Shown: positions 9,293-17,530 of the stretch, in pieces
Position numbering within the stretch: position 1 is the first letter of the stretch
Layout of the letters: every line of letters begins with the position of its first letter
Assembly (NCBI RefSeq): GCF_009769755.1
Contig: NZ_SDWJ01000002.1
Location: 558,001 to 622,000 of the forward strand
Source: Sphingorhabdus profundilacus
GTDB lineage: Bacteria > Pseudomonadota > Alphaproteobacteria > Sphingomonadales > Sphingomonadaceae
Length of the DNA: 64,000 bases
Direction: 5' to 3'
Program-made: the position numbers and the translations under genes
Notes under the pieces: generated by a model
The model's input: only the letters and a program-made list of their open reading frames with translations
What the model was told of the DNA's origin: nothing
The model's database searches: none

Positions 9293-9662
9293 ATCTAGCT
9301 GCTTGCCGCAGGCGAAGGCAGATAGTCTTCGCAACAGCGAACACCAACATTCATGACTTGGATGCCTGATACCGACTGAAACGCCGAAACTGCAATTTGC
9401 CAACGAGCAGAGGCTGCCGGCTGCGAGCCTGTTTTAAGATGTAGCGGTCTGCAATCAGCCCAAAACTGCCTTTAGGATAGAATCTGCTCTCACCCGGTAT
9501 CCGAGGCGAACGGGAAAGCACTGATCGCGCTAGCGGCTGACGAGTGCGACAATATTGGCATAGGCAAAATTGTCGCTCCCCCCTGCAGCTGCCACTGCGC
9601 CATTGATCTCGGCAGCCAGCGGCAGCCCGCCGTTGTCCTCGAACAATCGCGGAATCAAGCTT
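9293..9662. other. 370-bp gap before the repA operon, with an inverted repeat
   Basis: No supported gene. GCGACAAT (9546-9553) and ATTGTCGC (9569-9576) form a perfect 8-bp inverted repeat with a 15-bp spacer, about 87 bp before the HTH gene. It could be an operator for the replication operon. Confidence 0.35.
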
Positions 9663-9935
9663 ATGGACGCACGACCCACTCCTATCATTGCCCGCTATCT
9701 TCGCACGCCCGATGCGGCCGTCCATCTCGGGCTGTCTGCCCGTACCCTCGAAAAGCATCGCTGCTTTGGAACAGGACCGGTTTACCGCAAGCTCGGCGGA
9801 CGCATTGTCTATCTGATCGCCGATCTTGATGCCTGGGCCGAGCTCGGTCTACGCTGCTCGACCAGCGATCCCGGCAGGGGTGTTGTCCATCCCGCCAAGC
9901 GGATCGACGGCTATACCGGCCCGGTCCGACGCTGA
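9663..9935 (+). CDS. HTH DNA-binding protein (AlpA/excisionase-like) before repA
   Basis: A 90-aa protein with a winged-helix MerR/AlpA-type domain: YLRTPDAAVHLGLSARTLEKHR, then GPVYRKLGGRIVYLIADLDAW, the 'wing' and the Asp-Leu-Asp-x-Trp end typical of excisionase/AlpA regulators. The start at 9663 (MDARPTPIIA) puts the HTH near the N-terminus; the open frame begins at 9570. It lies 8 bp before repA, and such small HTH proteins regularly precede RepA in these elements, probably regulating replication. I regard the domain as sure and the regulatory role as inferred. Confidence 0.82.
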   Translation: MDARPTPIIARYLRTPDAAVHLGLSARTLEKHRCFGTGPVYRKLGGRIVYLIADLDAWAELGLRCSTSDPGRGVVHPAKRIDGYTGPVRR

Positions 9936-9943
9936 TCCGTTCG

Positions 9944-10822
9944 ATGCAGCGCACAACGACATTCCCGGCTATTGACGCGCAACCCGATTTTTTCGTCGGG
10001 GCAGGCAGCGGCATCGCCGTGCGAGACTCACAGGATCTCATGGCATGGCCCTTCTTCAGCCTTGCCAAATCGAAGCGGGTTCGACCGATCGATTTCCGGA
10101 TGGGAGATATCTCGATTCTCGTCGAGGCGACCGCCGAACATGGTATGGCAACAATCTGGGATGCCGATGTCCTGATCTGGGTTGCGAGCCAGATCGTCGA
10201 AGCGCGCGATGCTGGCCGCCCGACTTCGCGGCTAATAGCCGCCACACCGCATGAGATCCTCGCTTTCACCCGGCGCGGCACGGGTAAAGCAAGCTATGAC
10301 CGGCTCAAGGCCGGGCTGGACCGCTTGCAGTCGACGACGATCGCGACCTCGATCCGCCAGCGTGACGCACGACGGCGGCACCGCTTCTCCTGGATCAATG
10401 AATGGAAGGAATGCCTCGATGGTTCTGGTCGCGCGCGCGGCATCGAGATGATCATTCCAGACTGGTTTTACGAAGCTGTGATCGATCAGGCACTCATCCT
10501 TACCATCAATTCTGCCTATTTTTCGCTGACGGGCGGGCTCGAACGCTGGCTATACCGCCTCGTGCGCAAGCATGGTGGCAGACAGAAAGGTGGCTGGAGC
10601 TTTGACTTCCAGCATCTTTATCTCAAATCAGCTGTGCTTTCGCCGATGAAGCGCTTCGCCTTCGAACTGCGCGACATCGTCAGACGCCAGGCGCTCCCGG
10701 GATATACTCTGAGGATCGAATATGCCCATGGCCGTGAGCGGCTGAACTTCGTCGCCATTCCCGTCGATCCGTTCGATGAAGCGATGCGGCGCGTCGGCCT
10801 TCGCCTTGTGGACAAGTCATGA
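9944..10822 (+). CDS. repA: Replication initiator protein RepA (RPA family)
   Basis: A 292-aa protein of the RPA/RepA initiator family of alphaproteobacterial plasmids. Recognisable parts are LMAWPFFSLAKSKRVRPIDF at residues 33-52, the segment ending in HEILAFTRRGTGKASYDRLK, and the C-terminal winged-helix part with ERWLYRLVRKHGG and SPMKRFAFELRDIVRRQ. It should bind the iterons directly behind the gene and start replication of the element. It follows the HTH gene by 8 bp. No parA follows, although in related elements, as I recall, one commonly sits here. Confidence 0.9.
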   Translation: MQRTTTFPAIDAQPDFFVGAGSGIAVRDSQDLMAWPFFSLAKSKRVRPIDFRMGDISILVEATAEHGMATIWDADVLIWVASQIVEARDAGRPTSRLIAATPHEILAFTRRGTGKASYDRLKAGLDRLQSTTIATSIRQRDARRRHRFSWINEWKECLDGSGRARGIEMIIPDWFYEAVIDQALILTINSAYFSLTGGLERWLYRLVRKHGGRQKGGWSFDFQHLYLKSAVLSPMKRFAFELRDIVRRQALPGYTLRIEYAHGRERLNFVAIPVDPFDEAMRRVGLRLVDKS

Positions 10823-10830
10823 TGCTACAC

Positions 10831-10892
10831 GGACTATCAGGAACCACCACATCCGGACGATCAGGAACCCGATCTTCGGACCATCGGGAACC
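10831..10892 (+). repeat. Three iterons, probable replication origin
   Basis: Three near-identical 15-mers: GGACTATCAGGAACC (10831), GGACGATCAGGAACC (10855) and GGACCATCGGGAACC (10878). Each is preceded by C, and they are spaced 24 and 23 bp apart, about two helical turns. They start 8 bp behind the repA stop codon, the expected place for RepA binding sites of an iteron-type oriV. They overlap the 5' part of a long open frame (from 10819), a reason to start the DUF2840 gene further downstream. Confidence 0.8.
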
Positions 10893-10952
10893 GAATTGCG
10901 CGAAAAAGGCGCAGAGACCGGAGCTTCACGGCGCCCTTAACTTAGCTAACAC

Positions 10953-10969
10953 AGAATCCTTCGGATTCT
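10953..10969. other. Hairpin flanked by GCTAAC repeats near the iterons
   Basis: AGAATCC and GGATTCT form a perfect 7-bp stem with a TTC loop. The hexamer GCTAAC is repeated on both sides (10945-10950 and 10971-10976). It lies 60 bp behind the last iteron and is likely part of the origin or of repA transcript control. Confidence 0.5.
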
Positions 10970-11061
10970 TGCTAACGCCAACGCGCTTGGCGAACGACAA
11001 AGGACAGCCATTTCTGGCACCGTCCTGCGAACTGCCCGGCGATAGCTCTCAACTGACGCAG

Positions 11062-11508
11062 GTGACGCTTGTCTGGCAAAAAGGCTGGCGCGAGGACTGG
11101 CTCAAATTCGGCAAGCCTGTGGCCAGCCTGATCGTCGACCGCAGGCAGCGCAAGGAGTTCTATTCGGCAGGCCAGGTGTTCGGTCTGGTCTGCTGGGCAG
11201 CCAATGATTTTGGTACGGTGCGTTCATCGTTACACATTGTTCGTGCCGTTTGCGCGGGCGAGGCCGTGATCCCCGTTCCGCAGGTTGATCCAGGCGGGGA
11301 CCTTTTGCTTTCCGCTTTTGGCTGGCCCAAAGTTGCGCGCGTCTTCCGCCTAATCGACGCGATCGAAGCGTCGGGCATCGACCCGTGCGACGTAGCACCC
11401 GATCACTGGCGACATATTCACAACCGGCTTGCAGCGCGTGAAACACCGCGAAGCTATTCACCTGCGCGCCACCGCGCGTGGCTCCAACGCAAAGCGCTGA
11501 CACGGTGA
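11062..11508 (+). CDS. DUF2840 family protein
   Basis: The segment VTLVWQKGWREDWLKFG, followed by YSAGQVFGLVCWAANDFGT and a conserved GGDLLLSAFGWPKVARVF, is typical of DUF2840 proteins found between repA/parA and traF in alphaproteobacterial conjugative elements. The frame is open from 10819, but its first 80 codons run through the iterons and look non-coding, so I start at the GTG at 11062, giving 148 aa, the usual family size. A CTG at 11053 or an upstream TTG near 10987 cannot be excluded. The stop overlaps the traF GTG by four bases. The function of the family is unknown. Confidence 0.75.
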   Translation: MTLVWQKGWREDWLKFGKPVASLIVDRRQRKEFYSAGQVFGLVCWAANDFGTVRSSLHIVRAVCAGEAVIPVPQVDPGGDLLLSAFGWPKVARVFRLIDAIEASGIDPCDVAPDHWRHIHNRLAARETPRSYSPARHRAWLQRKALTR

Positions 11509-12080
11509 CGCAGCGGCGCTTCCTGATCGCCGCTGTTGTCGCTGCCGCAACTCTCGGTACGCTTGCCCTGCCGGTCGCGCGTTTTGCCGTGTGGAATACC
11601 ACGCCAAGCGTTCCAACCGGGCTTTATGCTGTTCGCGGCACAGCGAGCCTGCACGTGGGCGAGCGCGTTGCCGTCGAACCTCCGGCTAAACTGCGGAACC
11701 TGCTGGCACAGCGCCGCTATCTTCCGATCGGTATTCCGCTGATTAAACGCATTGCTGCCGTCCGGGGCCAGCGCGTCTGCCGGTTTGCACACGGCGTCAC
11801 CATCGACGGAAAGTTTGCAGGTGTCGCGCGTGCCCGCGACCGTCTCGGTCGCACACTGCCCGCCTGGTCGGGCTGCCATATGCTTGGCGCCGACGAACTG
11901 TTTCTCATGAACCCGGCAGTGCCTGACAGTTTCGACGGTCGCTATTTTGGTGTGCTTCGCATGACCGATGTGATCGGTCGCGCCACCCCGGTGTTGACCG
12001 ATGAGGTGGGTAATGGCCGCCACATCTGGTTCGCCAGCCCAGGCGCTTCATATTCTGCCCCCAATACCCAAGGAGACTGA
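11505..12080 (+). CDS. traF: TraF-type S26 signal peptidase
   Basis: A 191-aa membrane-anchored serine protease. An N-terminal membrane helix (FLIAAVVAAATLGTLALPVA) is followed by the catalytic Ser box (NTTPSVPTGLYAV, S35) and the catalytic Lys box (GIPLIKRIAAVRG, K81), and the substrate-cleft sequence DELFLMNP lies further on. In IncP-type systems TraF processes the TrbC pilin, including its cyclisation, so it should act on the trbC product at 31.5 kb. It starts with a GTG that overlaps the DUF2840 stop codon (GTGA); an in-frame ATG at 11478 is an alternative. Confidence 0.88.
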   Translation: MTQRRFLIAAVVAAATLGTLALPVARFAVWNTTPSVPTGLYAVRGTASLHVGERVAVEPPAKLRNLLAQRRYLPIGIPLIKRIAAVRGQRVCRFAHGVTIDGKFAGVARARDRLGRTLPAWSGCHMLGADELFLMNPAVPDSFDGRYFGVLRMTDVIGRATPVLTDEVGNGRHIWFASPGASYSAPNTQGD

Positions 12081-12083
12081 CAC

Positions 12084-12413
12084 ATGCATATTGGTAAATT
12101 CACGGCCACAGATGGCGGCTTTGTCGGACGTCTGCACATGCTCATGATCGACATCGATATCAGCCTAGTTCCGGCAGAACAGTCCGACAGCGAGCACGCA
12201 CCGGACTTCCGCGTGATTGCCGGACCGGATGACGAGGCACGTGAAATCGGAGCGGGCTGGAAGCATATTGGCGAGAAAGCCGGTGATTATGTCACCGTCT
12301 TGCTGGACGATCCGATGTTCATCCAGCCGCTGCGCGCAAACCTGTTCAGGAGCGACAACAACGATCATGCGCTTGTTTGGTCGCGCCCGTCCCGGCGCGA
12401 CGCTGCGAGTTGA
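12084..12413 (+). CDS. DUF736 family protein (copy 2)
   Basis: A 109-aa DUF736 protein (IGKFTATDGGFVGRL, EIGAGWKHIGEKAGDYVTV, PLRANLFRSDNN). It is clearly diverged from the copy at 6500, so the two are not a recent duplication. CAAGGAGACTGACAC precedes the ATG. It sits 3 bp behind traF and 3 bp before the transglycosylase gene, its standard place in this operon. Confidence 0.88.
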   Translation: MHIGKFTATDGGFVGRLHMLMIDIDISLVPAEQSDSEHAPDFRVIAGPDDEAREIGAGWKHIGEKAGDYVTVLLDDPMFIQPLRANLFRSDNNDHALVWSRPSRRDAAS

Positions 12414-12416
12414 GCG

Positions 12417-13127
12417 ATGCGCAGATTTGTTCGATATGCCGTCATTCTCGCTGCTTTTGCCCTGGGTGAAACCCAGCCAGCGTTCGGGCAGGACGTAGCA
12501 GAGCACGCCTCGCGGCGCGTAATCGACATTGCGGCGCACGTCGCCGAAGCCGCACAGCGTTTCGGCATTCCCGAACATTGGATCTACGCCGTGATGCGCA
12601 CCGAAAGCGCGGGCCGGATCGGCGCTGTCTCTTCAGCTGGAGCAATGGGTCTGATGCAACTCATGCCCGGAACCTGGGAGCGCCAGCGCACCCGTTTCGG
12701 GCTTGGAACCGACCCGTTCGATCCGCGCGACAACATCATGGCAGGTACCAGCTATCTTCGCGAAATGTATGACAGCTATGGCACGCCGGGCTTTCTTGCA
12801 GCCTATAATGCGGGCCCTGGCCGTTATCAGGACTGGCGGGATCGTGGCCGACCATTGCCTGCCGAAACCCGTTCTTATGTCGCCAAAATCGCTCCAATGC
12901 TTCAATCCGGCAGCGGACCAACTGTCGTTGCCAGCGCGCAAATATTGCAGGCTGATCGCATATCCTGGACACAAAGCCAGCTGTTTGCCGGTCGTAGCGA
13001 TGCAGTCCCGGACTGGTCCAGCGACGGTGCTCCCGCCGCGCCAGCGCCTTCCCTGCCGCATTTGCCTGCTCCACCTGATCGTCAAAACGGGCTGTTCGTT
13101 GCCGTTTCGAAGAAACGTCCACAATGA
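12417..13127 (+). CDS. Lytic transglycosylase of the transfer system
   Basis: A 236-aa exported protein: signal peptide (residues 1-24, ending AFG), then an SLT domain with the catalytic Glu in VMRTESAGRIGAVSSAGAMG (E63), the GLMQLMPGTW motif and AYNAGPGRY. It should open the peptidoglycan locally for the mating apparatus, like VirB1 or TrbN. The C-terminal 70 residues are proline-rich and probably unstructured. It ends in an ATGA overlap with the next small frame. Confidence 0.9.
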   Translation: MRRFVRYAVILAAFALGETQPAFGQDVAEHASRRVIDIAAHVAEAAQRFGIPEHWIYAVMRTESAGRIGAVSSAGAMGLMQLMPGTWERQRTRFGLGTDPFDPRDNIMAGTSYLREMYDSYGTPGFLAAYNAGPGRYQDWRDRGRPLPAETRSYVAKIAPMLQSGSGPTVVASAQILQADRISWTQSQLFAGRSDAVPDWSSDGAPAAPAPSLPHLPAPPDRQNGLFVAVSKKRPQ

Positions 13128-13378
13128 TCGCTGCATTACATCCTTGGCGGATCATGGAGTGGATCGGCGCAGGCTTGTCGTATTTGAAGGTCATGGAGAG
13201 GAAGGCAGATTTTCGATGGCAAGATAAAAGCACCGCCGTCGGTTGGGGTGCAGGATATTGGAATTACACGAAAAACTGCGCCAGCCCTTTGCCGGCCGTG
13301 CTGGCAGCTGACCGTGAAAATGGCTCAATTCTGGCCTTTTCAGCGCCGTCGCGCCGACACATCAGACAATTCCTGTGA
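13124..13378 (+). CDS. Small hypothetical protein between transglycosylase and relaxase genes
   Basis: An 84-aa frame whose ATG overlaps the transglycosylase stop (ATGA) and whose stop overlaps the relaxase GTG (GTGA). This double coupling is the only strong evidence that it is expressed. The sequence (SYLKVMERKADFRWQDKSTA) matches nothing I know. It may also be just spacer DNA left open by chance. Confidence 0.4.
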   Translation: MIAALHPWRIMEWIGAGLSYLKVMERKADFRWQDKSTAVGWGAGYWNYTKNCASPLPAVLAADRENGSILAFSAPSRRHIRQFL

Positions 13379-15114
13379 GCGATGACGATTTCGAAATCAG
13401 GCCCGGGCGCGTTCGGGATCGCAGCAGCCGGTCGGCAAAGCCAAAGTCGCTCGCCTCCCAGATCCGCGCACTGTCAAACAAATCGGGTTATGTTGGCATC
13501 ACCGGTCACCGGGGACGCGCTACCGGGCGTCATGCCCGTGGCCGAAGTGCCGCGCTCGCGATACGAGCTCATCGCGGACAGCGCCGGGTACTCGTCAAGG
13601 CGCGCGTGGTCCGGCATCATGGTTCGCGTTTCTCGGCCGCGCCGCTTTTGCGGCACATCGCCTATCTGAAACGTGAGGGCGTCAGCCGGGACGGAGCCGA
13701 TGCCGCGATGTTTGGCAATCATGATGAGCGAGCGGATGGCACCAGCTTTGCCGAACGCTGCGCCGATGACCGGCATCACTTTCGATTCATCGTCTCTCCG
13801 GAAGATGCAGGCGAGCTAGCTGATGTCCGGGCGTTCACCCGCGAGTTGCTAAGCGACATGGAGGCCGATCTCGGTACGCGTCTCGACTGGGTCGCTGTCG
13901 ATCACTGGAACACCGACAACCCCCACATCCATATCCTGCTACGCGGAAAGACCGAAAACGGCCAGGATCTCGTCATCGACAAGGATTATATCCGCGAAGG
14001 GATGCGCGGCCGCGCCGAGGCACGCGTCACTGTCGAACTTGGCCTTCGCAGCGAACATCAAATCGATCAGGCATTGGCGCGCGAAGTTACTGCGGATCGT
14101 CTGACCAGTCTCGACCGGCGGCTACAGCGCATGGCTGATAATCTTGGCGGCGTCATCGATCTGCGCCCTGCCCCGCCGCGCCCTCAATCTTCGATGGACC
14201 GCCATCTGATCGGCCGCGCGGCCAAGCTCGAACGTCTGGGGCTTGCGACCAGAATCGCGGCTGCTTGCTGGACGCTCAAGCATAACCTCGAACCGACGTT
14301 GCGCCAACTCGGCGTTCGCGGCGACATCATCAAAGCCATGCATCATGCCATGAATGGTGTCGGCATCAACGCAGATCCCGGACGCTTCTTTATCCACCTG
14401 AATGCGGTCGAAGAGCCGGTCATCGGCCGCCTTGTAGAACGTGGGCTGCACGACGAACTAACGGGGGAGGCCTATGCAGTGATCGATGGCGCTGATGGGC
14501 AGGTGCATCATTTGCGTTTCGGTGACCTTGACCTCAGCAGCGATGCTACTCCCGGAGCGATCGTTGAACTCAAGAGTTGGACCGACCGGCGCGGACGGCC
14601 GGGACAATCGCTTTGGGTCCAGTCCGATCTGCCACTGGACGAGCAGATTATCGCGCGAGGGTGTACATGGCTCGACCGGCAGTTGGTGTCGTCTGATCCG
14701 GTGCAGTCACTGGGTGGCTTTGGCAGCGCAATCGAACAAGCCAAGGCAGACCGGACAGAATATCTTATATCGCAAGGCCTCGCTGCGCGTCGCGGCGGCC
14801 GGGTCGTCATGGACCGGGGACTATTAAGCACATTGCGTTCGCGCGAACTGGCAGAGGCCTGCGGCGCGATCACTGCCCAAACCGGACTGCCGCATCGTCC
14901 AAGCGCCGAAGGCGATGTGGTGTCTGGCATCTACCGTGAGCGCTTACAATTGGCCACGGGGCGGTTCGCCATGATCGACGATGGTCTGTGCTTTGAGCTT
15001 GTTCCCTGGCGACCGCAACTCGATAGGCAACTGGGACAACATATATCGGGAATAGTGAAAGCTGGTGGCGGGATTGACTGGACGCTTGGTAGGTCACGGA
15101 CATTAGGTGTCTGA
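13375..15114 (+). CDS. DUF3363 (VirD2/TraI-like) relaxase
   Basis: A 579-aa relaxase that should nick oriT and pilot the transferred strand. The metal-binding motif NPHIHILLRG (H184, H186) lies within the DHWNTDNPHIH segment, a second conserved region is DRHHFRFIVSPED (residues 132-144), and the large C-terminal DUF3363 domain follows. The N-terminus is very basic. The start is GTG, overlapping the stop of the small frame before it. An oppositely oriented ATPase gene ends only 3 bp behind its stop, separating it from traG, the gene that usually follows more closely. Confidence 0.88.
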   Translation: MSDDDFEIRPGRVRDRSSRSAKPKSLASQIRALSNKSGYVGITGHRGRATGRHARGRSAALAIRAHRGQRRVLVKARVVRHHGSRFSAAPLLRHIAYLKREGVSRDGADAAMFGNHDERADGTSFAERCADDRHHFRFIVSPEDAGELADVRAFTRELLSDMEADLGTRLDWVAVDHWNTDNPHIHILLRGKTENGQDLVIDKDYIREGMRGRAEARVTVELGLRSEHQIDQALAREVTADRLTSLDRRLQRMADNLGGVIDLRPAPPRPQSSMDRHLIGRAAKLERLGLATRIAAACWTLKHNLEPTLRQLGVRGDIIKAMHHAMNGVGINADPGRFFIHLNAVEEPVIGRLVERGLHDELTGEAYAVIDGADGQVHHLRFGDLDLSSDATPGAIVELKSWTDRRGRPGQSLWVQSDLPLDEQIIARGCTWLDRQLVSSDPVQSLGGFGSAIEQAKADRTEYLISQGLAARRGGRVVMDRGLLSTLRSRELAEACGAITAQTGLPHRPSAEGDVVSGIYRERLQLATGRFAMIDDGLCFELVPWRPQLDRQLGQHISGIVKAGGGIDWTLGRSRTLGV

Positions 15115-15117
15115 AAG

Positions 15118-16920
15118 TCAGATCTTCGCTGGCTCGTCTCGTAACTCGGAGGCGAGCATTTGCACGATGGCAGGATAAGGGTCGATTTCAAGTTGCTGTT
15201 TTACTATGTGGCGCGCCAGATAATATTCTTGGAACGCACGGTGGGTAAATCGCAGCGGCACCGAGCCGCGAAATTTCTGCGTTACTGGATTGAAGAAAGT
15301 GACGGCGATTGCTGCAGATAAATCTCGACATCTTATCCGAAAAATATCGGACGCGAGTTCGAGGAGGCGGTCAGAGTCCAATGTTTCAAGCAGCCTGATC
15401 TCGCTATTTTGCAGTTCAATCATTTCGCCCGCAGCTCGCTCCATCAACGCTTCCATGTCATCGATATAGGCATCGCGATCCGTTACGGGGCAAATAGTGT
15501 TGCGTGCTGACCGCAGATCCCTCGCCAGCTTGGCGAAGCTCCATTGGTTTAGAATCGCAACACGCGTGTCGGCAGGATTCGCGCCAGAGGCTACCAAGTC
15601 GAGTATCATGCGAAGGAAGAAGGGATGGGTAAGAAGCTCTTCAGGCCAGCCCGTTGGTTGGTCTGACGCAATGACATCATACAGATGCTTGAGTCCGGGG
15701 TTGTCTGGTTTCTGCCTCTGGATCTTAACAACCAGCGCGCCAACTTCCTTTCGAGTCCACGGTAATACTTCCAACAACTTCATATTGCGCACACCGCCGC
15801 CTCGTTGACTCAGCTCCTTGAAAAGATGATCGATGTTTCCGAAGGTCGCTCGAAAATGCTCTTCGCGCGTGGTCAGTACAATCTTGCAGCGCAATTCAGT
15901 CAGCATGCTGGCAAATCGCGTAATCTCGTCTGGTGTCGCAAGCGCGCGATTTTCATCAAGTGCGTCGATGATGAGCGTTCGTTCGGAATTTTCCGACGAT
16001 AGCATTGCACGCAGAACTGGACCTCCCAGGCGCTGGTACTGCGCCCTCTCATCAACATCATAATCGTCGAACAGGTGCAGAGCTTCGATAATCCGCGACA
16101 TGAGGACATTGGTGCCAAATTCGCCGCGGCGCGGTTCGACGTTGGCTGCGGGCACATAAATGACCCCATTGGGCCATTCACGTGCGGCATGAAGTGCTGC
16201 ACTTGTCTTGCCGCTTCCAAACAGACCGGTAAGCAGCGTCCATTGGTGCGATTTGGCCTTACCCAACATCTGCGCCAGTCGTGTCGGCTTGGCAGTCTGG
16301 TCACGTTTGATATCGGCTGATTGGCCGCGATTGAGCTTCAGTTCTCCAACTTGCAGCGGAATCACGTCGACATATTCGCTGCCACTTTCGAACAGTGCGT
16401 CAAACTCCGCTAGGAATCTCACTGTCTGTTCGCTCAGGCGCTCATCGATCATCTCGCGCAAGCGCTTCTCGATAGCGCTCAAGCATTGTATACGATCCCA
16501 TTGCGCTACGGTTTTAGCCTTGTTCCGAACCTTCAGTGTTTCCAACGCAGCATCGATTGTGCGAGCAGCGTCCCGATTGCGACCATCACGACTATGGACC
16601 AACACATAGTGATCGGTCTTGAGTTCAGAATTCGCGAACTTTTCAATCGAAGCGAGGATCTGGCTGACATGCGAATCCGATAGCCCTTCAGATGCGAAAA
16701 AGCCTTTGGCTTGTATGACGACCTCCAGCTGGTCATCGTCAGTTTGCGCAATGAGGTCACAACCGGCTGCGTCATAGCTTCCAAGGCTGCGAGGGCGAAC
16801 AAGACCTGGCCAGATCGACCGAAGGACAGGGAGCAGCAAGGTCTCGAAATCGTGGCCCTTCACTGCGAGAATTTCGCCAGCGAGTTGTTTCCAGGCAGTA
16901 GTGCTTTGCGTTGATGACAT
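15118..16920 (-). CDS. Nuclease-STAND ATPase, putative phage defence protein
   Basis: A 600-aa protein. The N-terminal 130 residues look like a PD-(D/E)XK (Mrr-like) nuclease: GCDLIAQ (D55) and VVIQAKGF (Q70, K72). A STAND/NACHT-type ATPase follows, with Walker A GLFGSGKT (232-239) and Walker B RTLIIDALDE (D319). The C-terminal part is helical (LRFTHRAFQEYYLARHI is the 'RF.H..fqEyl.a' segment common in NACHT proteins). Such architecture is known from phage-sensing STAND proteins, where ligand binding activates the nuclease. It stands alone, opposite to the transfer genes and inserted between relaxase and TA genes. Confidence 0.82.
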   Translation of the reverse strand: MSSTQSTTAWKQLAGEILAVKGHDFETLLLPVLRSIWPGLVRPRSLGSYDAAGCDLIAQTDDDQLEVVIQAKGFFASEGLSDSHVSQILASIEKFANSELKTDHYVLVHSRDGRNRDAARTIDAALETLKVRNKAKTVAQWDRIQCLSAIEKRLREMIDERLSEQTVRFLAEFDALFESGSEYVDVIPLQVGELKLNRGQSADIKRDQTAKPTRLAQMLGKAKSHQWTLLTGLFGSGKTSAALHAAREWPNGVIYVPAANVEPRRGEFGTNVLMSRIIEALHLFDDYDVDERAQYQRLGGPVLRAMLSSENSERTLIIDALDENRALATPDEITRFASMLTELRCKIVLTTREEHFRATFGNIDHLFKELSQRGGGVRNMKLLEVLPWTRKEVGALVVKIQRQKPDNPGLKHLYDVIASDQPTGWPEELLTHPFFLRMILDLVASGANPADTRVAILNQWSFAKLARDLRSARNTICPVTDRDAYIDDMEALMERAAGEMIELQNSEIRLLETLDSDRLLELASDIFRIRCRDLSAAIAVTFFNPVTQKFRGSVPLRFTHRAFQEYYLARHIVKQQLEIDPYPAIVQMLASELRDEPAKI

Positions 16921-17043
16921 TCTGACCCCACGATAGCTTTACCAACAAACGGTCGTGGAGCAATCATAGCTATTATCTGGCTAGGGCATTCCTTCGATTG
17001 GGCATTCGCTGGACCGGTGAGTCCGCGCCGAATCCGAACAGTC

Positions 17044-17080
17044 TTGACATTCGCACCAGATGATGCGTATAAACGCATCA
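17044..17080 (+). promoter_or_regulatory. Promoter with palindromic operator of the Xre/RES pair
   Basis: A -35 box TTGACA (17044-17049) is followed after 17-18 bp by a -10 like TATAAA. The -10 lies inside a perfect palindrome, TGATGCGT-ATAA-ACGCATCA (17061-17080), 12 bp before the antitoxin ATG. A repressor bound here would block RNA polymerase, which fits autorepression by the antitoxin (inference). Confidence 0.8.
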
Positions 17081-17092
17081 GGAGACACGGAA

Positions 17093-17530
17093 ATGGCAAG
17101 TGTAGCAATCACAGATCGCGCAGGTCCCGCCGCCATGGCCTTGCAGAACTTCGCGAGCGATAGCGACCGTAAACGCCTGACCGGTGCCGCGATCAAGGCC
17201 GTTTTGCGCCTGATCGACAGTTGGGGCGGAAGCAATGCCGAAGGTGCAGCGCTTCTGGGCGTTTCCGAAAGCACCTGGGACCGGATGAAAGCTGGCAAGT
17301 GGGATGGCACGTTGAGCCAGGACCAGTTGACCCGCGCCTCAGCGTTGATCGGTGTGTTCAAAGGGTTGCATCTGCTGTTTGCCGACGGCATGGCGGACCG
17401 CTGGCCGCGTCTTGCCAATCGTGCGCCGGTCTTTGACCGCAAGTCGCCGATTGAAGCGATGATCGAAGGTGGCATCCCGCGTATGCTCGAGACCCGGCAA
17501 TATGTAGACGCGCTGCGTGGCGGGCTCTGA
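17093..17530 (+). CDS. Xre/MbcA/ParS-type antitoxin (DUF2384)
   Basis: A 145-aa antitoxin partner of the RES toxin behind it. An Xre-like helical N-terminal domain (LIDSWGGSNAEGAALLGVS) is followed by the toxin-binding DUF2384 domain (LTRASALIGVFKGLHLLFAD, then SPIEAMIEGGIPRMLETRQY). The start at 17093 has AGGAG 8 bases upstream; the ATGs at 17060 and 17063 lie inside the palindrome and promoter. It overlaps the toxin gene by 14 bp. Confidence 0.9.
   Translation: MASVAITDRAGPAAMALQNFASDSDRKRLTGAAIKAVLRLIDSWGGSNAEGAALLGVSESTWDRMKAGKWDGTLSQDQLTRASALIGVFKGLHLLFADGMADRWPRLANRAPVFDRKSPIEAMIEGGIPRMLETRQYVDALRGGL

Noticed and set aside
10819-11061. N-terminal extension of the DUF2840 frame
   Set aside because: These codons cover the iterons and the hairpin, and the DUF2840 pattern begins only at VTLVWQKG.
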